This document shows, piece after piece, positions 1 to 8,654 of a stretch of DNA of 44,595 bases. The notes beneath the pieces are model-generated. The model was not told where the DNA came from. It saw only the letters and a list, made by a program, of their open reading frames with translations, and ran no database searches. Position 1 is the stretch's first letter; each line of letters opens with the position of its first letter. The DNA comes from an uncultured Cellvibrionales bacterium (GTDB lineage Bacteria; Pseudomonadota; Gammaproteobacteria; Pseudomonadales; Dasaniaceae). The stretch covers positions 1 to 44,595 of the forward strand of contig CAJVZD010000039.1 of NCBI GenBank assembly GCA_913019905.1, written 5' to 3'. The translations under genes and the position numbers were made by a program.

Positions 1-75
1 CCAATGCTGGATGAGATTGCCGCGCTAACGCTCGCAATGACTGAGCTTGTTAGTTTATGGATAGGCACTAGTTAG
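1..75. repeat. Left copy of a 75-bp dispersed repeat
   Basis: Positions 1-75 are the reverse complement of 44520-44594 with a single mismatch (position 71). The core ATTGCCGCGC...GCTCGCAAT is itself imperfectly palindromic, like the small dispersed palindromic repeats common in proteobacterial genomes. The window begins and ends inside these copies, so this may be where an assembly broke at a multicopy repeat. It could also mark a real structure; the sequence alone cannot decide. Confidence 0.85.
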
Positions 76-361
76 CCGACCGTTACGCTCCGTCATCAGA
101 TCCATTGGTGCTAACACGCCTCTATTAGAGCAACTCTTTCAACCGACAATAATGGCAAACACCCTGCCGGCTTTAACCTATAGAACTTACCTTCGCGGCC
201 TCTGTTTTCTGGTCCTCCGCATTGAGCTAAATGGAATTCCTTGAATGTACTCTTGCTAGATGCACCTAATTTTAGAAACGGCGTAATTAATTAGTGACAA
301 TTTGCGGGTTAATGAGTATCTTAAATAGACTACAACAGCAAATAAGGAAAGAGGCTAGGTT
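76..361. other. Intergenic spacer before the first small gene
   Basis: No convincing gene is visible. The segment runs from the end repeat to the TTG start at 362. An AAGGAAAGAGG-type ribosome-binding site lies at about 344-354. The region is AT-rich from about 270 onward and presumably holds the promoter of the small gene, but no clear -35/-10 pair stands out. Confidence 0.4.
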
Positions 362-601
362 TTGACTGCAACACGATTCTCAATGTTCAGTGATCGCCGC
401 AAATCCCGGAGTCGTCGGAGTCAAGACTTGTCTATGCCTAAAACCCTCAACAGACGAGCAGATGACGACCGCCGACAAAAGGCATTTCAAGCAAAACCCT
501 GGTGGCTCAGCATCGGTTATTGCGAAGAGTTAGTCAGCACTAAAGAATTGCCTCATAACGACGGACCCAAGACAGAATCAGAAAAAGATGGCTCGCTGTA
601 G
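362..601 (+). CDS. Small Arg-rich protein with DRR and WWL motifs (paralogue 1)
   Basis: A 79-residue protein of unknown function. It has an N-terminal half full of Arg pairs (SDRRKSRSRR, NRRADDDRRQ), then an F-x4-WWL-x3-Y-x-EE segment at about residues 39-56, then an acidic polar tail. It starts with TTG, 7-8 nt after a good purine-rich ribosome-binding site; an internal ATG at 383 would give a 72-residue form. The same order of motifs occurs in the next gene (796-1014), so the two are tandem paralogues. No signal peptide or membrane segment is visible. The very basic first half could bind nucleic acid or anionic lipid, but that is speculation. I do not recognise a named family. Confidence 0.6.
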   Translation: MTATRFSMFSDRRKSRSRRSQDLSMPKTLNRRADDDRRQKAFQAKPWWLSIGYCEELVSTKELPHNDGPKTESEKDGSL

Positions 602-752
602 TAAGAGGGTTATCTGCCAGCATTATAAATCAAATTAACAACCGATCCCAACTTATTGATTCCTTTCAATATAGATTTTGCCTTTAAAATTCCCCTTAAT
701 TTTTGCCTTTAAATCTCTTCCATTTTCTAGATTATTTTGAAAGTAGACTTAT

Positions 753-791
753 ACTTACCTTTCGGATAATGCAAAGTACTAAAAGGTAAGT
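753..791 (+). promoter_or_regulatory. Hairpin covering the ribosome-binding site of the second small gene
   Basis: ACTTACCTTT at 753-762 is perfectly complementary to AAAGGTAAGT at 782-791, with a 19-nt loop. The 3' arm contains the AAGGTAAG ribosome-binding site, and ATG 796 follows four bases later. In RNA this 10-bp stem would hide the site. As DNA it could instead be a dyad operator. Confidence 0.5.
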
Positions 792-795
792 GCCC

Positions 796-1014
796 ATGGA
801 TAGGTTTAATAATCCCTTTGAAGACCGAAGATCTGCAAACTCATCACGCAGACACCAAAACATATCCTCAACAATTTGCCGAAGGGCTTCACGGCGACGG
901 ACGCAAAATTTTAAAACGGCGTCGTGGTGGCTAATGACTAACTACTTGGACGAGAATGCAACGAAAGAAATACAACCGCTAGAAAAGCAAGCGAACGACC
1001 GTTCTTTTGAATGA
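796..1014 (+). CDS. Small Arg-rich protein with DRR and WWL motifs (paralogue 2)
   Basis: A 72-residue protein of unknown function, a clear paralogue of the gene at 362-601. It has F-x-DRR near the N-terminus, clustered Arg pairs in the middle (SSRRHQ, CRRASRRR), then F-x4-WWL-x3-Y-x-DE at about residues 37-54 and an acidic/basic tail with a shared TKEI/TKEL element. I place the start at ATG 796 because AAGGTAAG ends 5 nt upstream. A GTG two codons earlier (790) lies inside that site and is less likely. The ribosome-binding site sits in the 3' arm of a 10-bp inverted repeat, so translation may be controlled by RNA structure. Function unknown; not membrane-associated by sequence. Confidence 0.6.
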   Translation: MDRFNNPFEDRRSANSSRRHQNISSTICRRASRRRTQNFKTASWWLMTNYLDENATKEIQPLEKQANDRSFE

Positions 1015-1135
1015 CGTTATTAGCGTGTTCATGCCAATTTAGCAGGACTCAGCTCAGCTCCCTACGCCCTAACACTCCCCTAAACAAGCCCCTAAACAAG
1101 CTTGCGCAAACTGATAAAATCAATAACTAAGCCGT

Positions 1136-1378
1136 TTACTTTGTTAATTCACTGAAGAGCTTTTCGCGGCTGTGGATCATTTCTCTATAAGTTTGAATCA
1201 TCGAAAAATTCACACCATCTTCAGTTAACTGTAATCGTGCCGCTTGCTTTTCTAGCTCCCGCACTTCATTGAGCAATTGCTCTTTCAATACACCGGTATT
1301 TTGTAGATTCCTTCTGTTTGTTAATTCTTCTTTTTGCCGACGCTGATTAAGCGCTAACAACTCCATCGTTTTTGTCAT
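1136..1378 (-). CDS. Small coiled-coil protein of unknown function
   Basis: An 80-residue, charged, almost wholly helical protein with a heptad-like leucine pattern (LLALNQRRQKEEL, LNEVRELEKQAARL), so probably a coiled coil. The first possible start (1396) lacks a ribosome-binding site. ATG 1378 is preceded by AAGGA with a 7-nt gap and is therefore preferred; the protein then begins MTKTMELL. It is alone on its strand, with about 190 bp to cysQ. Size and helical charge pattern vaguely resemble FliJ/YscO-type export chaperones, but no other flagellar or secretion gene is present, so I leave it unnamed. Confidence 0.55.
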   Translation of the reverse strand: MTKTMELLALNQRRQKEELTNRRNLQNTGVLKEQLLNEVRELEKQAARLQLTEDGVNFSMIQTYREMIHSREKLFSELTK

Positions 1379-1567
1379 CACATTTTCCTTGCCCATTTAG
1401 GCTAACTGTCGAGATTAAGAGTCACACAGTTTTCGACAGCTTCTTTAACCATAGCAAAATTATCGGAATATAAAGGACAAAACAAAAAAAAGGTTCAATT
1501 TCTATCACCAAGGGTCAATAAGGCCGCCGCTTAAGCCAAACTATCGCACGAGATATAATGATAAAAC

Positions 1568-2392
1568 CTACGTCAGTTTTGACTGCCATTCGCTGAACTG
1601 TCCACCTATCGCATAGAAATGAGGGTTAATGACGGATTCTTTTTGGTTGTATAAAAAGCGCTGAAAATCAATCGTTAGCAACTCGCCTCCCGCCCCTTCG
1701 AGGACAGCTTGTCCCGCTGCTGTATCCCACTCACAACAGGGTGAGAACCTCGGATAGATATCTCCTCGCCCTTCCGCTAACCGGCAAAACTTTAAGGCAC
1801 TGCCCGATTCGATTCGCTCCAGGTCACCAAAATTCAACCGTAATTTACGAACACACGCGTCCATTTCCTTGCCGCGATGACGACTACTCATCAACACTCG
1901 AACACGCCCTTCTGGAACGCCACTGACGTGCAATGGCGTTTCTCCATCGGGGTTTATTTTCCATGCACCGCAGTTCTCTGCTCCGCAATAAGCACTCTCC
2001 TCCAGCGGCACATAAACCACACCAAGTACGGGCCGACCACGCTCTATGAGAGCAATATTTACTGTGAACTCGCCGTTGCGGGAAATAAATTCCTTGGTTC
2101 CGTCCAGCGGATCGACGAGCCAATATTTCATCCATTGCCGGCGCTGTTGATAATCGGGAATATCCTGCTCTTCTGATAATATTGGTAAGCCGGGGGTCAG
2201 CTTCGAAAGAGCGCCAACAATGGTCGTATGGGCGGCTTTGTCAGCTTCCGTTACCGGAGATGAATCGCCTTTATACTCGACATGCAGAAATTTATCGTCG
2301 TAGTAAACCTCCTTAATCGCATCACTCGCCAATTGACAGATACTCACTACCTGAACTGCCAGCTCACGCAAATGTGTGCCACTAACACTCAT
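1568..2392 (-). CDS. cysQ: 3'(2'),5'-bisphosphate nucleotidase CysQ
   Basis: A 274-residue member of the inositol monophosphatase superfamily. CysQ hydrolyses 3'-phosphoadenosine 5'-phosphate (PAP) to AMP, removing the inhibitory by-product of sulfate assimilation at the inner membrane or cytosol. Visible motifs: DSSPVTEADKAAH near residue 44, ILSEE near 71, the metal-binding LVDPLDGTKEF near 92, and CCEWDTAAGQAVL near 219, which completes the Mg2+ site. Length fits the family (about 250-270). The ATG overlaps the nudE stop by 4 bp (ATGA), so the two are translationally coupled; nudE is the first gene of the pair. Pairing two nucleotide-hydrolysing enzymes this way is common in gammaproteobacteria. 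Confidence 0.93.
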   Translation of the reverse strand: MSVSGTHLRELAVQVVSICQLASDAIKEVYYDDKFLHVEYKGDSSPVTEADKAAHTTIVGALSKLTPGLPILSEEQDIPDYQQRRQWMKYWLVDPLDGTKEFISRNGEFTVNIALIERGRPVLGVVYVPLEESAYCGAENCGAWKINPDGETPLHVSGVPEGRVRVLMSSRHRGKEMDACVRKLRLNFGDLERIESGSALKFCRLAEGRGDIYPRFSPCCEWDTAAGQAVLEGAGGELLTIDFQRFLYNQKESVINPHFYAIGGQFSEWQSKLT

Positions 2393-2946
2393 TGACCTAA
2401 GCCCAATCGATCGCGAACCATATACAAGGCCGCAACCGCATACGCTTCATAGAAATCAGCATTGAGGATCAGCTGCCCTAACTCTTTAAGCGGATACGGC
2501 ACTAGCTCGAGTGGCTCAGGCTCGTCACCGACCAATTTCTCTTCATACAACTGTTCTGCCAGAACAATATTAATCCGATTTCCCATGTAAGAGGGAGACA
2601 GGGCTAGTTGCTTTAAGACGGTCAATTGTCGCGACCCATAACCCACTTCTTCTTTTAGCTCTCTGTTTGCAGCTGTAATTGCATCTTCACCGACATCCAT
2701 TGCACCCTTTGGCAAGGATAGATAGTAATCGCTTACTCCTGCTCCATATTCACGAACCAAGAGTACTGTTTCAGCATCGAGCATAGGCACCACCATAACC
2801 GCCCGGTCAAACCCTGGATTAATTCTCTCGTAGCTTCGCTCTTGCCCATTACTAAACTTCAAATCCATTTTTTCCAAATGAAAAAAACGACTGTGATACA
2901 ACCATTCAGTCTCAAGAATACTCGGTTTTTCTTTCACATTGCTCAT
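2389..2946 (-). CDS. nudE: ADP compounds hydrolase NudE (Nudix)
   Basis: A 185-residue Nudix hydrolase. The Nudix box is intact (G-x5-E-x7-REL-x-EE-x-GY, from GAMDVGEDAI to REVEEVGY-like RELKEEVGYG, about residues 80-102). NudE hydrolyses ADP-ribose, Ap3A, NADH and similar ADP-linked compounds. Downstream, LALSPSYMGNRINIVLAEQLY is typical of the NudE/ADP-ribose pyrophosphatase branch. It heads a two-gene unit with cysQ (4-bp overlap) and is divergent from yrfG, an order also seen in E. coli, where igaA lies between nudE and yrfG. Length equals the family norm. Confidence 0.92.
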   Translation of the reverse strand: MSNVKEKPSILETEWLYHSRFFHLEKMDLKFSNGQERSYERINPGFDRAVMVVPMLDAETVLLVREYGAGVSDYYLSLPKGAMDVGEDAITAANRELKEEVGYGSRQLTVLKQLALSPSYMGNRINIVLAEQLYEEKLVGDEPEPLELVPYPLKELGQLILNADFYEAYAVAALYMVRDRLGLGQ

Positions 2947-3286
2947 ATTACGCCTTACGACTCTGGGTGCGAGGAATCGGGATTCGGTGATCCGGGATTC
3001 GAACGCTGTTCATCTGATCGCCAAATCTACCCATTATAGAACTGATCCCATTCCGCGTTTCATATTTATCGGTATATTCGAAATATCAAACGTTACCGTC
3101 ACCCTCAATTTTGCACTCATTCTTCTCCCAGGTAATTCGATATCTTTGAAGAACATTCATCAAATACGCGCCATTTGCTTCGGAGAGACTATATTCGGTG
3201 CAGCGGGATTATATTTGGTTCCTCTTCTTAAGGAAAAACCTCATAATCTGGACCCAACTATCCTTCTCAGAAGTACAAAGTTAATT
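2947..3286. promoter_or_regulatory. Divergent promoter region between nudE and yrfG
   Basis: A 340-bp spacer between divergent genes. An open frame continuous with yrfG runs through it and even into the nudE start. Its translation shows no recognisable domain, and it lies outside the part that matches the YrfG family, so I treat it as non-coding. No clear tRNA, terminator or strong -35/-10 pair was found. Confidence 0.45.
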
Positions 3287-3955
3287 ATGATCAATTGGCA
3301 GGAAATCGACACCGTTTTACTCGACATGGACGGCACCTTACTGGATCTTCATTTCGACAATTATTTTTGGCTCGAACACCTGCCTAAACGTTACGCGACG
3401 ATTCACAGCAAAGACGAAACCTCAAGCCGCCAATTACTCGCGAAACACTTTGAAAGTAAACGCGGGACCTTAAACTGGTATTGCCTCGATTACTGGGCTG
3501 AACAACTACAATTAGACATACCCGAACTAAAACGTGAAATACAACATATGATCAGGATTCGCCCGTTTGTAATGGAGTTCCTGCAACAATTACGCGAGAG
3601 TCCAAAAAGGGTAATGCTTGTCACCAATGCGCACCGTGCTAGCCTCGATATCAAATTGAACAGAACCGGTATCGCCGACCTGTTTGATGATATTATTGTC
3701 TCTCACGACTATCGCGCGCCAAAAGAGCAGCAACAATTTTGGTTACAAATGCGAATAAACCATCAATTTGATCCGGCGCGAACATTATTAATTGACGATA
3801 CAATGAGCGTATTAACTTCTGCACAGCAATTCGGAATAAAACATTTACTTACTTTGCTGCAACCGGACAGTCAACAGGCAAAACGTCAAGAAACGGAATT
3901 TCCAGGCATTTTGCATTTTGACGAAATCATGCCAGTGACTATTTTGAAGAAATAA
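3287..3955 (+). CDS. yrfG: HAD-family GMP/IMP nucleotidase YrfG
   Basis: A 222-residue HAD hydrolase, the same length as E. coli YrfG, a 5'-nucleotidase acting on purine mononucleotides such as GMP and IMP. Motif I is LLDMDGTLLD (nucleophile Asp13, acid/base Asp15), motif II is LVTNAH, the motif III lysine is in APKEQQQ, and motif IV is LLIDDTMSVL. The LNWYCLDYW segment is also characteristic of the family. I start it at ATG 3287 (MINWQEID) because homology begins there; the frame stays open for 116 codons upstream with no supporting similarity. The ribosome-binding site is weak. It is followed after 15 bp by hslR, as in E. coli, and probably forms an operon with it. Confidence 0.9.
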   Translation: MINWQEIDTVLLDMDGTLLDLHFDNYFWLEHLPKRYATIHSKDETSSRQLLAKHFESKRGTLNWYCLDYWAEQLQLDIPELKREIQHMIRIRPFVMEFLQQLRESPKRVMLVTNAHRASLDIKLNRTGIADLFDDIIVSHDYRAPKEQQQFWLQMRINHQFDPARTLLIDDTMSVLTSAQQFGIKHLLTLLQPDSQQAKRQETEFPGILHFDEIMPVTILKK

Positions 3956-3970
3956 AGAAGGACCATCAAT

Positions 3971-4378
3971 GTGACTGAACACCCTTTTCCAACTGATAAA
4001 GTTCGCCTTGACAAGTGGCTATGGGCGGCACGTTTTTTTAAAACACGCAGCCTGGCCAAGCAGGCCATTGAAGGAGGAAAAGTTCACTATAATAATGCCC
4101 GAAGTAAAGTCAGTAAGGACGTCGAGATGGGAGCAACAATTACGCTCCGGGCGGGATGGGATGAAAAGGAAGTGGAGGTCATCGCACTCTCGAGCCAGAG
4201 GCGAGGGGCTGTCGAGGCAAACCTACTTTATCGCGAAAAAGAGCAAAGCATCGCGAAGCGTGAAGCTGCCGCCGATCAACGTAAAGCCCTCAGAGGACTA
4301 GGCTTACAAAGCGACGATAAACCCAACAAAAAACAACGCCGACAAATTCATCGGTTCAAGCAGATACCACAAGATTAA
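3971..4378 (+). CDS. hslR: Ribosome-associated heat shock protein Hsp15 (HslR)
   Basis: A 135-residue S4-domain RNA-binding protein. Hsp15 binds free 50S subunits carrying nascent chains and helps recycle stalled complexes after heat stress. The S4 domain occupies about residues 10-60: VRLDKWLWAARFFKTRSLA, then AIEGGKVHYNNARSK. A lysine/arginine-rich tail (KPNKKQRRQIHRFK) ends the protein, as in the family (E. coli 133 aa). The start is GTG 3971, placed about 8 nt after GAAGGA. It follows yrfG by 15 bp and precedes hslO, the standard gammaproteobacterial order, so heat-shock co-regulation is likely by analogy, although I see no clear sigma-32 promoter. Confidence 0.93.
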   Translation: MTEHPFPTDKVRLDKWLWAARFFKTRSLAKQAIEGGKVHYNNARSKVSKDVEMGATITLRAGWDEKEVEVIALSSQRRGAVEANLLYREKEQSIAKREAAADQRKALRGLGLQSDDKPNKKQRRQIHRFKQIPQD

Positions 4379-4628
4379 ACGGCTAGCTCCGCATCAAATT
4401 TGCTATTTTTTTCATGAATATTTGAGGGCCTTTTTGTAGAATCAGCAACCTTCGATTTCTGCGGACCAGTCACCCTCAGCTTTCGTAATAACCCGTAACG
4501 GCTATCTCGAAAAAATTAACCGATCAAATCTACAAATGCAGCACAAAGGACAATCGATAAATAATTTTAAGCCCCCTCTCATAAACCTACCTCGCACCAA
4601 GCTGTCAGTGTAGGTATAATATTACCCT

Positions 4629-5483
4629 ATGAATGATCAACTCCAACGTTTCCTCTTAGACAATACCGATATTCGCGGCGAACTCGTGCAGCTGAATAAA
4701 ACCTATAAAGACACGCTCGCGGCACATAGATATCCTGAGGCCGTCGGTCGTCTACTCGGTGAGTTCTTAGCTGCGGCGGCGCTACTTAGCGCTACCTTAA
4801 AATTTGACGGCATTATAAGTTTACAAGCACGTAGCGATGGCGAAGTGCCGTTAATCATGGCCGAAGCCACCTCGGAGCATAAATTGCGGGGCATAGCCCG
4901 CGGAGCCGATCTCGCTGCCAGCGACGAATTCAAAGACCTGCTAAGCAGCGGACATATGACAATTACCATCGAACCTAAACAAGGTAAAAGATATCAGGGA
5001 ATTGTGTCGCTGGAAGGGGACAATCTTGCCCAGTGCCTGGAATCGTATTTCCGCCAAAGTGAACAGCTATCGACCCGCATCTGGCTGAGCAGCAGTGACG
5101 AGCAAGTAGCCGGAATGATGCTGCAGCAATTACCTGCAACCGATAGCGCGAAAGGAGAAGTTCGGACGGCAGATTGGGAGCATGCAACACATCTGGCAAA
5201 TACCCTGACCAGTGATGAACTACTCAGCCTCGACTTCAACCAGTTGTTATACAGGCTCTACAATCAGGAACAAGTCAGACTTTTTGAACCGGCAGAGCTT
5301 GAGTTCAGCTGTCATTGCTCCCGTGACCGAACACTGCGAGCATTAATGACCGTCGGCGAGACGGACCTTTTGGAAATTATTAACGAACAGGGAGCCGTCG
5401 AAACAAATTGCGAATTTTGTCATCAACACTATCAATTTACCGGCAAAGATATTAAATCCCTATTCGAACCCCCGCTGCACTAA
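4629..5483 (+). CDS. hslO: Redox-regulated chaperone Hsp33 (HslO)
   Basis: A 284-residue cytosolic holdase chaperone activated by oxidative unfolding. The C-terminal zinc switch is complete: Cys228-x-Cys230 (FSCHCSRD) and Cys261-xx-Cys264 (CEFC). In reduced Hsp33 these bind Zn2+, and on oxidation they form disulfides. The N-terminal substrate-binding domain shows the family pattern with GRLLGEFLAAAALLSATLKF. The ATG has no obvious ribosome-binding site, while a TATAAT hexamer lies at 4615-4620, only 8 bp upstream, so transcript start and translation start may nearly coincide. A 250-bp gap separates it from hslR, suggesting its own promoter. Confidence 0.94.
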   Translation: MNDQLQRFLLDNTDIRGELVQLNKTYKDTLAAHRYPEAVGRLLGEFLAAAALLSATLKFDGIISLQARSDGEVPLIMAEATSEHKLRGIARGADLAASDEFKDLLSSGHMTITIEPKQGKRYQGIVSLEGDNLAQCLESYFRQSEQLSTRIWLSSSDEQVAGMMLQQLPATDSAKGEVRTADWEHATHLANTLTSDELLSLDFNQLLYRLYNQEQVRLFEPAELEFSCHCSRDRTLRALMTVGETDLLEIINEQGAVETNCEFCHQHYQFTGKDIKSLFEPPLH

Positions 5484-5761
5484 GACCTTTATTCATTTCG
5501 ATGATGTTGTAAATAGCGAACAAGATCATTTCTTGAATGGCCAAGGTATCACTTTATTGCCATAATACCGCCCTAAATAGTACGGCAATTATCTCCACAT
5601 CAGCATTCAAATTTGTGTAACGTGACCCGCGAATTCGATATTTTTTCGATCGACGCTGTATTTAGCGCAAACTTATTTGATGTTAAAAAGTACGACATAT
5701 TGAGAACTATCCAAGAGTAAGAGCTTAGGTCGGCTACCCGCTTCCAAAACAGGACATTAGA

Positions 5762-7315
5762 ATGAGCACTACGACATACTCAAATTTAACTCACGCCCAG
5801 CTTATCGAGCAGTCACTGGCACGAAAAGAAGGCCAGTTGACTGATAGCGGAGCGTTATCAGTTATAACGGGTAAGCGAACTGGTCGCTCGCCTGCTGATC
5901 GTTTTATAGTACAAGAGCCCTCGACTGCCGATGTTATCGATTGGGGCAGCGTCAACCGCCCTGTAGAGCCAGCGATCTTCGACGCGCTATGGAATCGGGT
6001 TGAAGATTACTTATCGGCAAAAGATCGTTTTGTATCGAATCTTCACGTCGGTGCTCATATCGACCACTACCTGCCCGTTGTCGTCAATACTGAAACAGCA
6101 TGGCAATCTCTCTTTGCGTACAATATGTTTATTCGTCCCGAGCAAGGCAAGTACAATTCCAAGGGTAAGGAAGAGTGGACTATATTGAATGTGGCCAGTT
6201 TTGAATGTATTCCGGAACGAGACGGCACTAACTCCGACGGTGTTGTGATGATTAATTTTGCACAACGCAGAGTATTGATAGCAGGTATGCGCTACGCCGG
6301 CGAAATGAAAAAGGGCATGTTTTCTGTACAAAATTTCCTTTTACCGGAAAAAGACGTCATGTCGATGCACTGCTCCGCAAACGTTGATGAAGACGGTAAC
6401 ACGACGTTGTTTTTTGGACTGTCTGGAACAGGTAAAACCACATTATCAGCTGACCCCAGTTGCTACCTGATAGGCGACGACGAACACGGCTGGGCAAAAG
6501 GTTCGGTCTTTAATATTGAAGGCGGGTGTTACGCAAAAACGATCAATCTTAGTCAGAAAAACGAGCCGATTATATGGGATGCCATTCGCTTTGGCTCTAT
6601 TGTCGAAAATGTTGCTGTAAACGACTCCACGCGTACACCTGATTACGACGACCTCACTCTATCTGAAAATGGTCGCTGCTCTTATCCGCTGGAGCACGTT
6701 GAAAAAAGGATCGTCGAAAATGCTGCGGGCGAGCCCAAAACAGTCATTTTTCTCACCTGCGACGTTTCAGGGGTCCTTCCTCCTATTTCTATTCTTTCCA
6801 AAGAAGCCGCCGCCTTCCACTTCCTTTCCGGGTATACAGCGCGCGTTGGCTCGACTGAGATTGGTGCTGAAGCCGGTATCCACCCCACCTTTTCAACCTG
6901 TTTCGGCGCACCATTTATGCCTCGGCCAGCCGGTGACTATGCTGAATTGTTGATGAAACGAATCGCGGATTTTGATTCACAGGTTTATCTCATCAACACT
7001 GGCTGGACTGGCGGTTCCGGTGGCGAGGGTGGCAAGGGTTCGCGATTCCCGATTCCCGTCACTCGAGCGGTCGTTTCTGCAGCTCAACGTGGTGAATTAC
7101 TTAATGTGGAGACGGAACACCTGGAAGCCTTAAACCTGGATATCCCAACAGCGATTGACGGAGTTGCTCAAAAGTACATTAATCCCCGTAAAGCATGGGA
7201 AGACTCTGAAGCTTATGATAAACAGGCTGCCAAATTGGCCGCGATGTTTCAGGATAACATTACAAAATTTGATGTTTCCGATGCTATCGTTAAGGCGGGG
7301 CCTAAAAAAATCTAA
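5762..7315 (+). CDS. pckA: ATP-dependent phosphoenolpyruvate carboxykinase PckA
   Basis: A 517-residue enzyme that converts oxaloacetate plus ATP to PEP plus CO2, the first committed step of gluconeogenesis. It shows the P-loop [14 protein letters not shown] (kinase-1a), the kinase-2/metal motif LIGDDEHGW, the Mn2+-site stretch [12 protein letters not shown], the adenine-loop region [15 protein letters not shown] and the RFPIPVTRA segment. Length fits the ATP-type family (about 510-540). A ribosome-binding site (AGGA) precedes ATG 5762 by 8 nt, and a strong terminator follows. The pckA gene next to hslO is the conserved gammaproteobacterial order. It matches a lifestyle of growth on acids and lipids, which need gluconeogenesis. 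Confidence 0.96.
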   Translation: MSTTTYSNLTHAQLIEQSLARKEGQLTDSGALSVITGKRTGRSPADRFIVQEPSTADVIDWGSVNRPVEPAIFDALWNRVEDYLSAKDRFVSNLHVGAHIDHYLPVVVNTETAWQSLFAYNMFIRPEQGKYNSKGKEEWTILNVASFECIPERDGTNSDGVVMINFAQRRVLIAGMRYAGEMKKGMFSVQNFLLPEKDVMSMHCSANVDEDGNTTLFFGLSGTGKTTLSADPSCYLIGDDEHGWAKGSVFNIEGGCYAKTINLSQKNEPIIWDAIRFGSIVENVAVNDSTRTPDYDDLTLSENGRCSYPLEHVEKRIVENAAGEPKTVIFLTCDVSGVLPPISILSKEAAAFHFLSGYTARVGSTEIGAEAGIHPTFSTCFGAPFMPRPAGDYAELLMKRIADFDSQVYLINTGWTGGSGGEGGKGSRFPIPVTRAVVSAAQRGELLNVETEHLEALNLDIPTAIDGVAQKYINPRKAWEDSEAYDKQAAKLAAMFQDNITKFDVSDAIVKAGPKKI

Positions 7316-7338
7316 GGTCACTACAAGAGAGTCAAGCA

Positions 7339-7372
7339 AAGGGGTGTTTCGAATGAAACAGCCCTTTTTTTT
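7339..7372 (+). terminator. Rho-independent terminator of pckA
   Basis: AAGGGGTGTTTC (7339-7350) pairs with GAAACAGCCCTT (7355-7366) with one mismatch around a 4-nt loop and runs into a T-tract ending at 7372. It lies 24 bp after the pckA stop. Confidence 0.85.
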
Positions 7373-7475
7373 GGACACTCATTGGCGCTCTATTCATACT
7401 AAGGAATTTCTGCGAGTTAATAGACTGTAATCGCAGACAGCAGTCATAGGCGCAAAGCACAATCATGCAGTATCC

Positions 7476-7522
7476 TAGCTATAGGCACGGATGTTAGTAG
7501 CTATAGGTGTTAGATATAGCTA
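7476..7522. repeat. Clustered TAGCTATA motifs upstream of the PLP enzyme
   Basis: TAGCTATAGG occurs twice as a direct repeat (7476-7485 and 7498-7507, spacing 22 bp). The second copy forms an 8-bp perfect inverted repeat with TATAGCTA at 7515-7522. The group is 109-155 bp upstream of the 7631 start, a plausible operator position. The rest of the 315-bp spacer (7316-7630) holds the pckA terminator and nothing else recognisable. Confidence 0.4.
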
Positions 7523-7630
7523 CGCGAGAAAGATTGTTCGAATTCATACTAAACTTACTGTGTTTAATTCAATTTAGAATAGAGTAAAAAACCGAGCGCC
7601 AGCCAATTAATCATCAAAAAGACTCAACCT

Positions 7631-8596
7631 ATGTCAACATTTTCACCTCCAACGATTACTGACATTGAAAACGCGGCGACGCGTATTAATTCAATTGTCC
7701 ACAAAACCCCTATAATGAGCAGTAATCTAATCAATACTGATGCCGGTTGCGAGATATCCTTTAAATGCGAGAATTTGCAGAGAGCAGGTGCTTTTAAAAT
7801 ACGGGGAGCCTCCAATGCCGTCATGCGCCTAACTGATGACCAAGCCGCCAAGGGCGTGGCGACCCACTCCTCGGGAAATCATGGCGCAGCGCTGGCACTC
7901 GCCGCCAGCAGCAGAAAAATCCCCGCTTATATCGTCCTACCTGAAAACGCACCGAAGCCAAAAATACAAGCGGTGGAAAGCTATGGAGCGCAGAGCATAT
8001 TTTGTGACTCGACTCTGGAGGCTCGAGAACAGGCGGTTCAGCAGATTATCGATGAAACAGGTGCTCATTTTGTTCCACCTTACGATCATTTCGATGTGAT
8101 ATCGGGCCAGGGAACCGTTGCGCTCGAAATTTTAGACCAATTGGCTGGAAATAAACCGAGTGTGATTATTACACCTGTCGGTGGAGGTGGTTTGTTATCA
8201 GGTACAGCCATAGCCACAAAATCAAAATTGCCTCATTGCGAGGTCATTGGCGCCGAGCCAGAAGGCGCGGATGATGCATTTCGCAGCTTTAAATTCGGCA
8301 CGCATATTACACACCATGCACCCCATACAATTGCCGATGGATTACTCACAACCTTAGGGAAAATCAATTTTCGTGTTGTACAAAGCCACGTCGATGATAT
8401 TCTTCTGGTAAACGACCAGCAAATTATCGACGCCATGCACCTCATCTGGTCACGAATGAAATTAATCGTGGAACCATCAGCGGCGGTGCCCTTAGCATCG
8501 GTCCTCGCCAATAAAGAGCGCTTTGCGGGCCAACATGTAGCCATTGTCTTAAGCGGCGGTAATGTCGATTTGCAGCGACTTCCCTGGCAGGGTTGA
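7631..8596 (+). CDS. Serine racemase-like PLP enzyme (threonine/serine dehydratase family)
   Basis: A 321-residue fold-type II PLP enzyme. The Schiff-base lysine is in GAFKIRGA (about residue 56), the SSGNHGAAL loop binds the substrate carboxylate, GGGGLLSG binds the PLP phosphate, and SGGNVD binds the pyridine nitrogen. EPEGADDAFRS matches the divalent-metal site of eukaryotic-type serine racemase (Glu, Ala, Asp), and TIADGL and VWERMK-like LIWSRMKLIVEPSA also follow that enzyme more closely than biosynthetic IlvA. No ACT regulatory domain is present. Likely reactions are L/D-serine interconversion and/or deamination of serine or threonine to a 2-oxoacid. It stands alone behind the pckA terminator with its own promoter region. 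The exact substrate preference is not readable from sequence. Confidence 0.85.
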   Translation: MSTFSPPTITDIENAATRINSIVHKTPIMSSNLINTDAGCEISFKCENLQRAGAFKIRGASNAVMRLTDDQAAKGVATHSSGNHGAALALAASSRKIPAYIVLPENAPKPKIQAVESYGAQSIFCDSTLEAREQAVQQIIDETGAHFVPPYDHFDVISGQGTVALEILDQLAGNKPSVIITPVGGGGLLSGTAIATKSKLPHCEVIGAEPEGADDAFRSFKFGTHITHHAPHTIADGLLTTLGKINFRVVQSHVDDILLVNDQQIIDAMHLIWSRMKLIVEPSAAVPLASVLANKERFAGQHVAIVLSGGNVDLQRLPWQG

Positions 8597-8654
8597 CACA
8601 AATAATGCCTTGATTTCTAATCGACCCAGTCAAATAAGCAAAAGTCGGAGAGTT

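Noticed and set aside
2939..3286. N-terminal extension of yrfG by 116 codons
   Set aside because: It overlaps the divergent nudE start, shows no domain, and family similarity and length (222 residues) begin at 3287.
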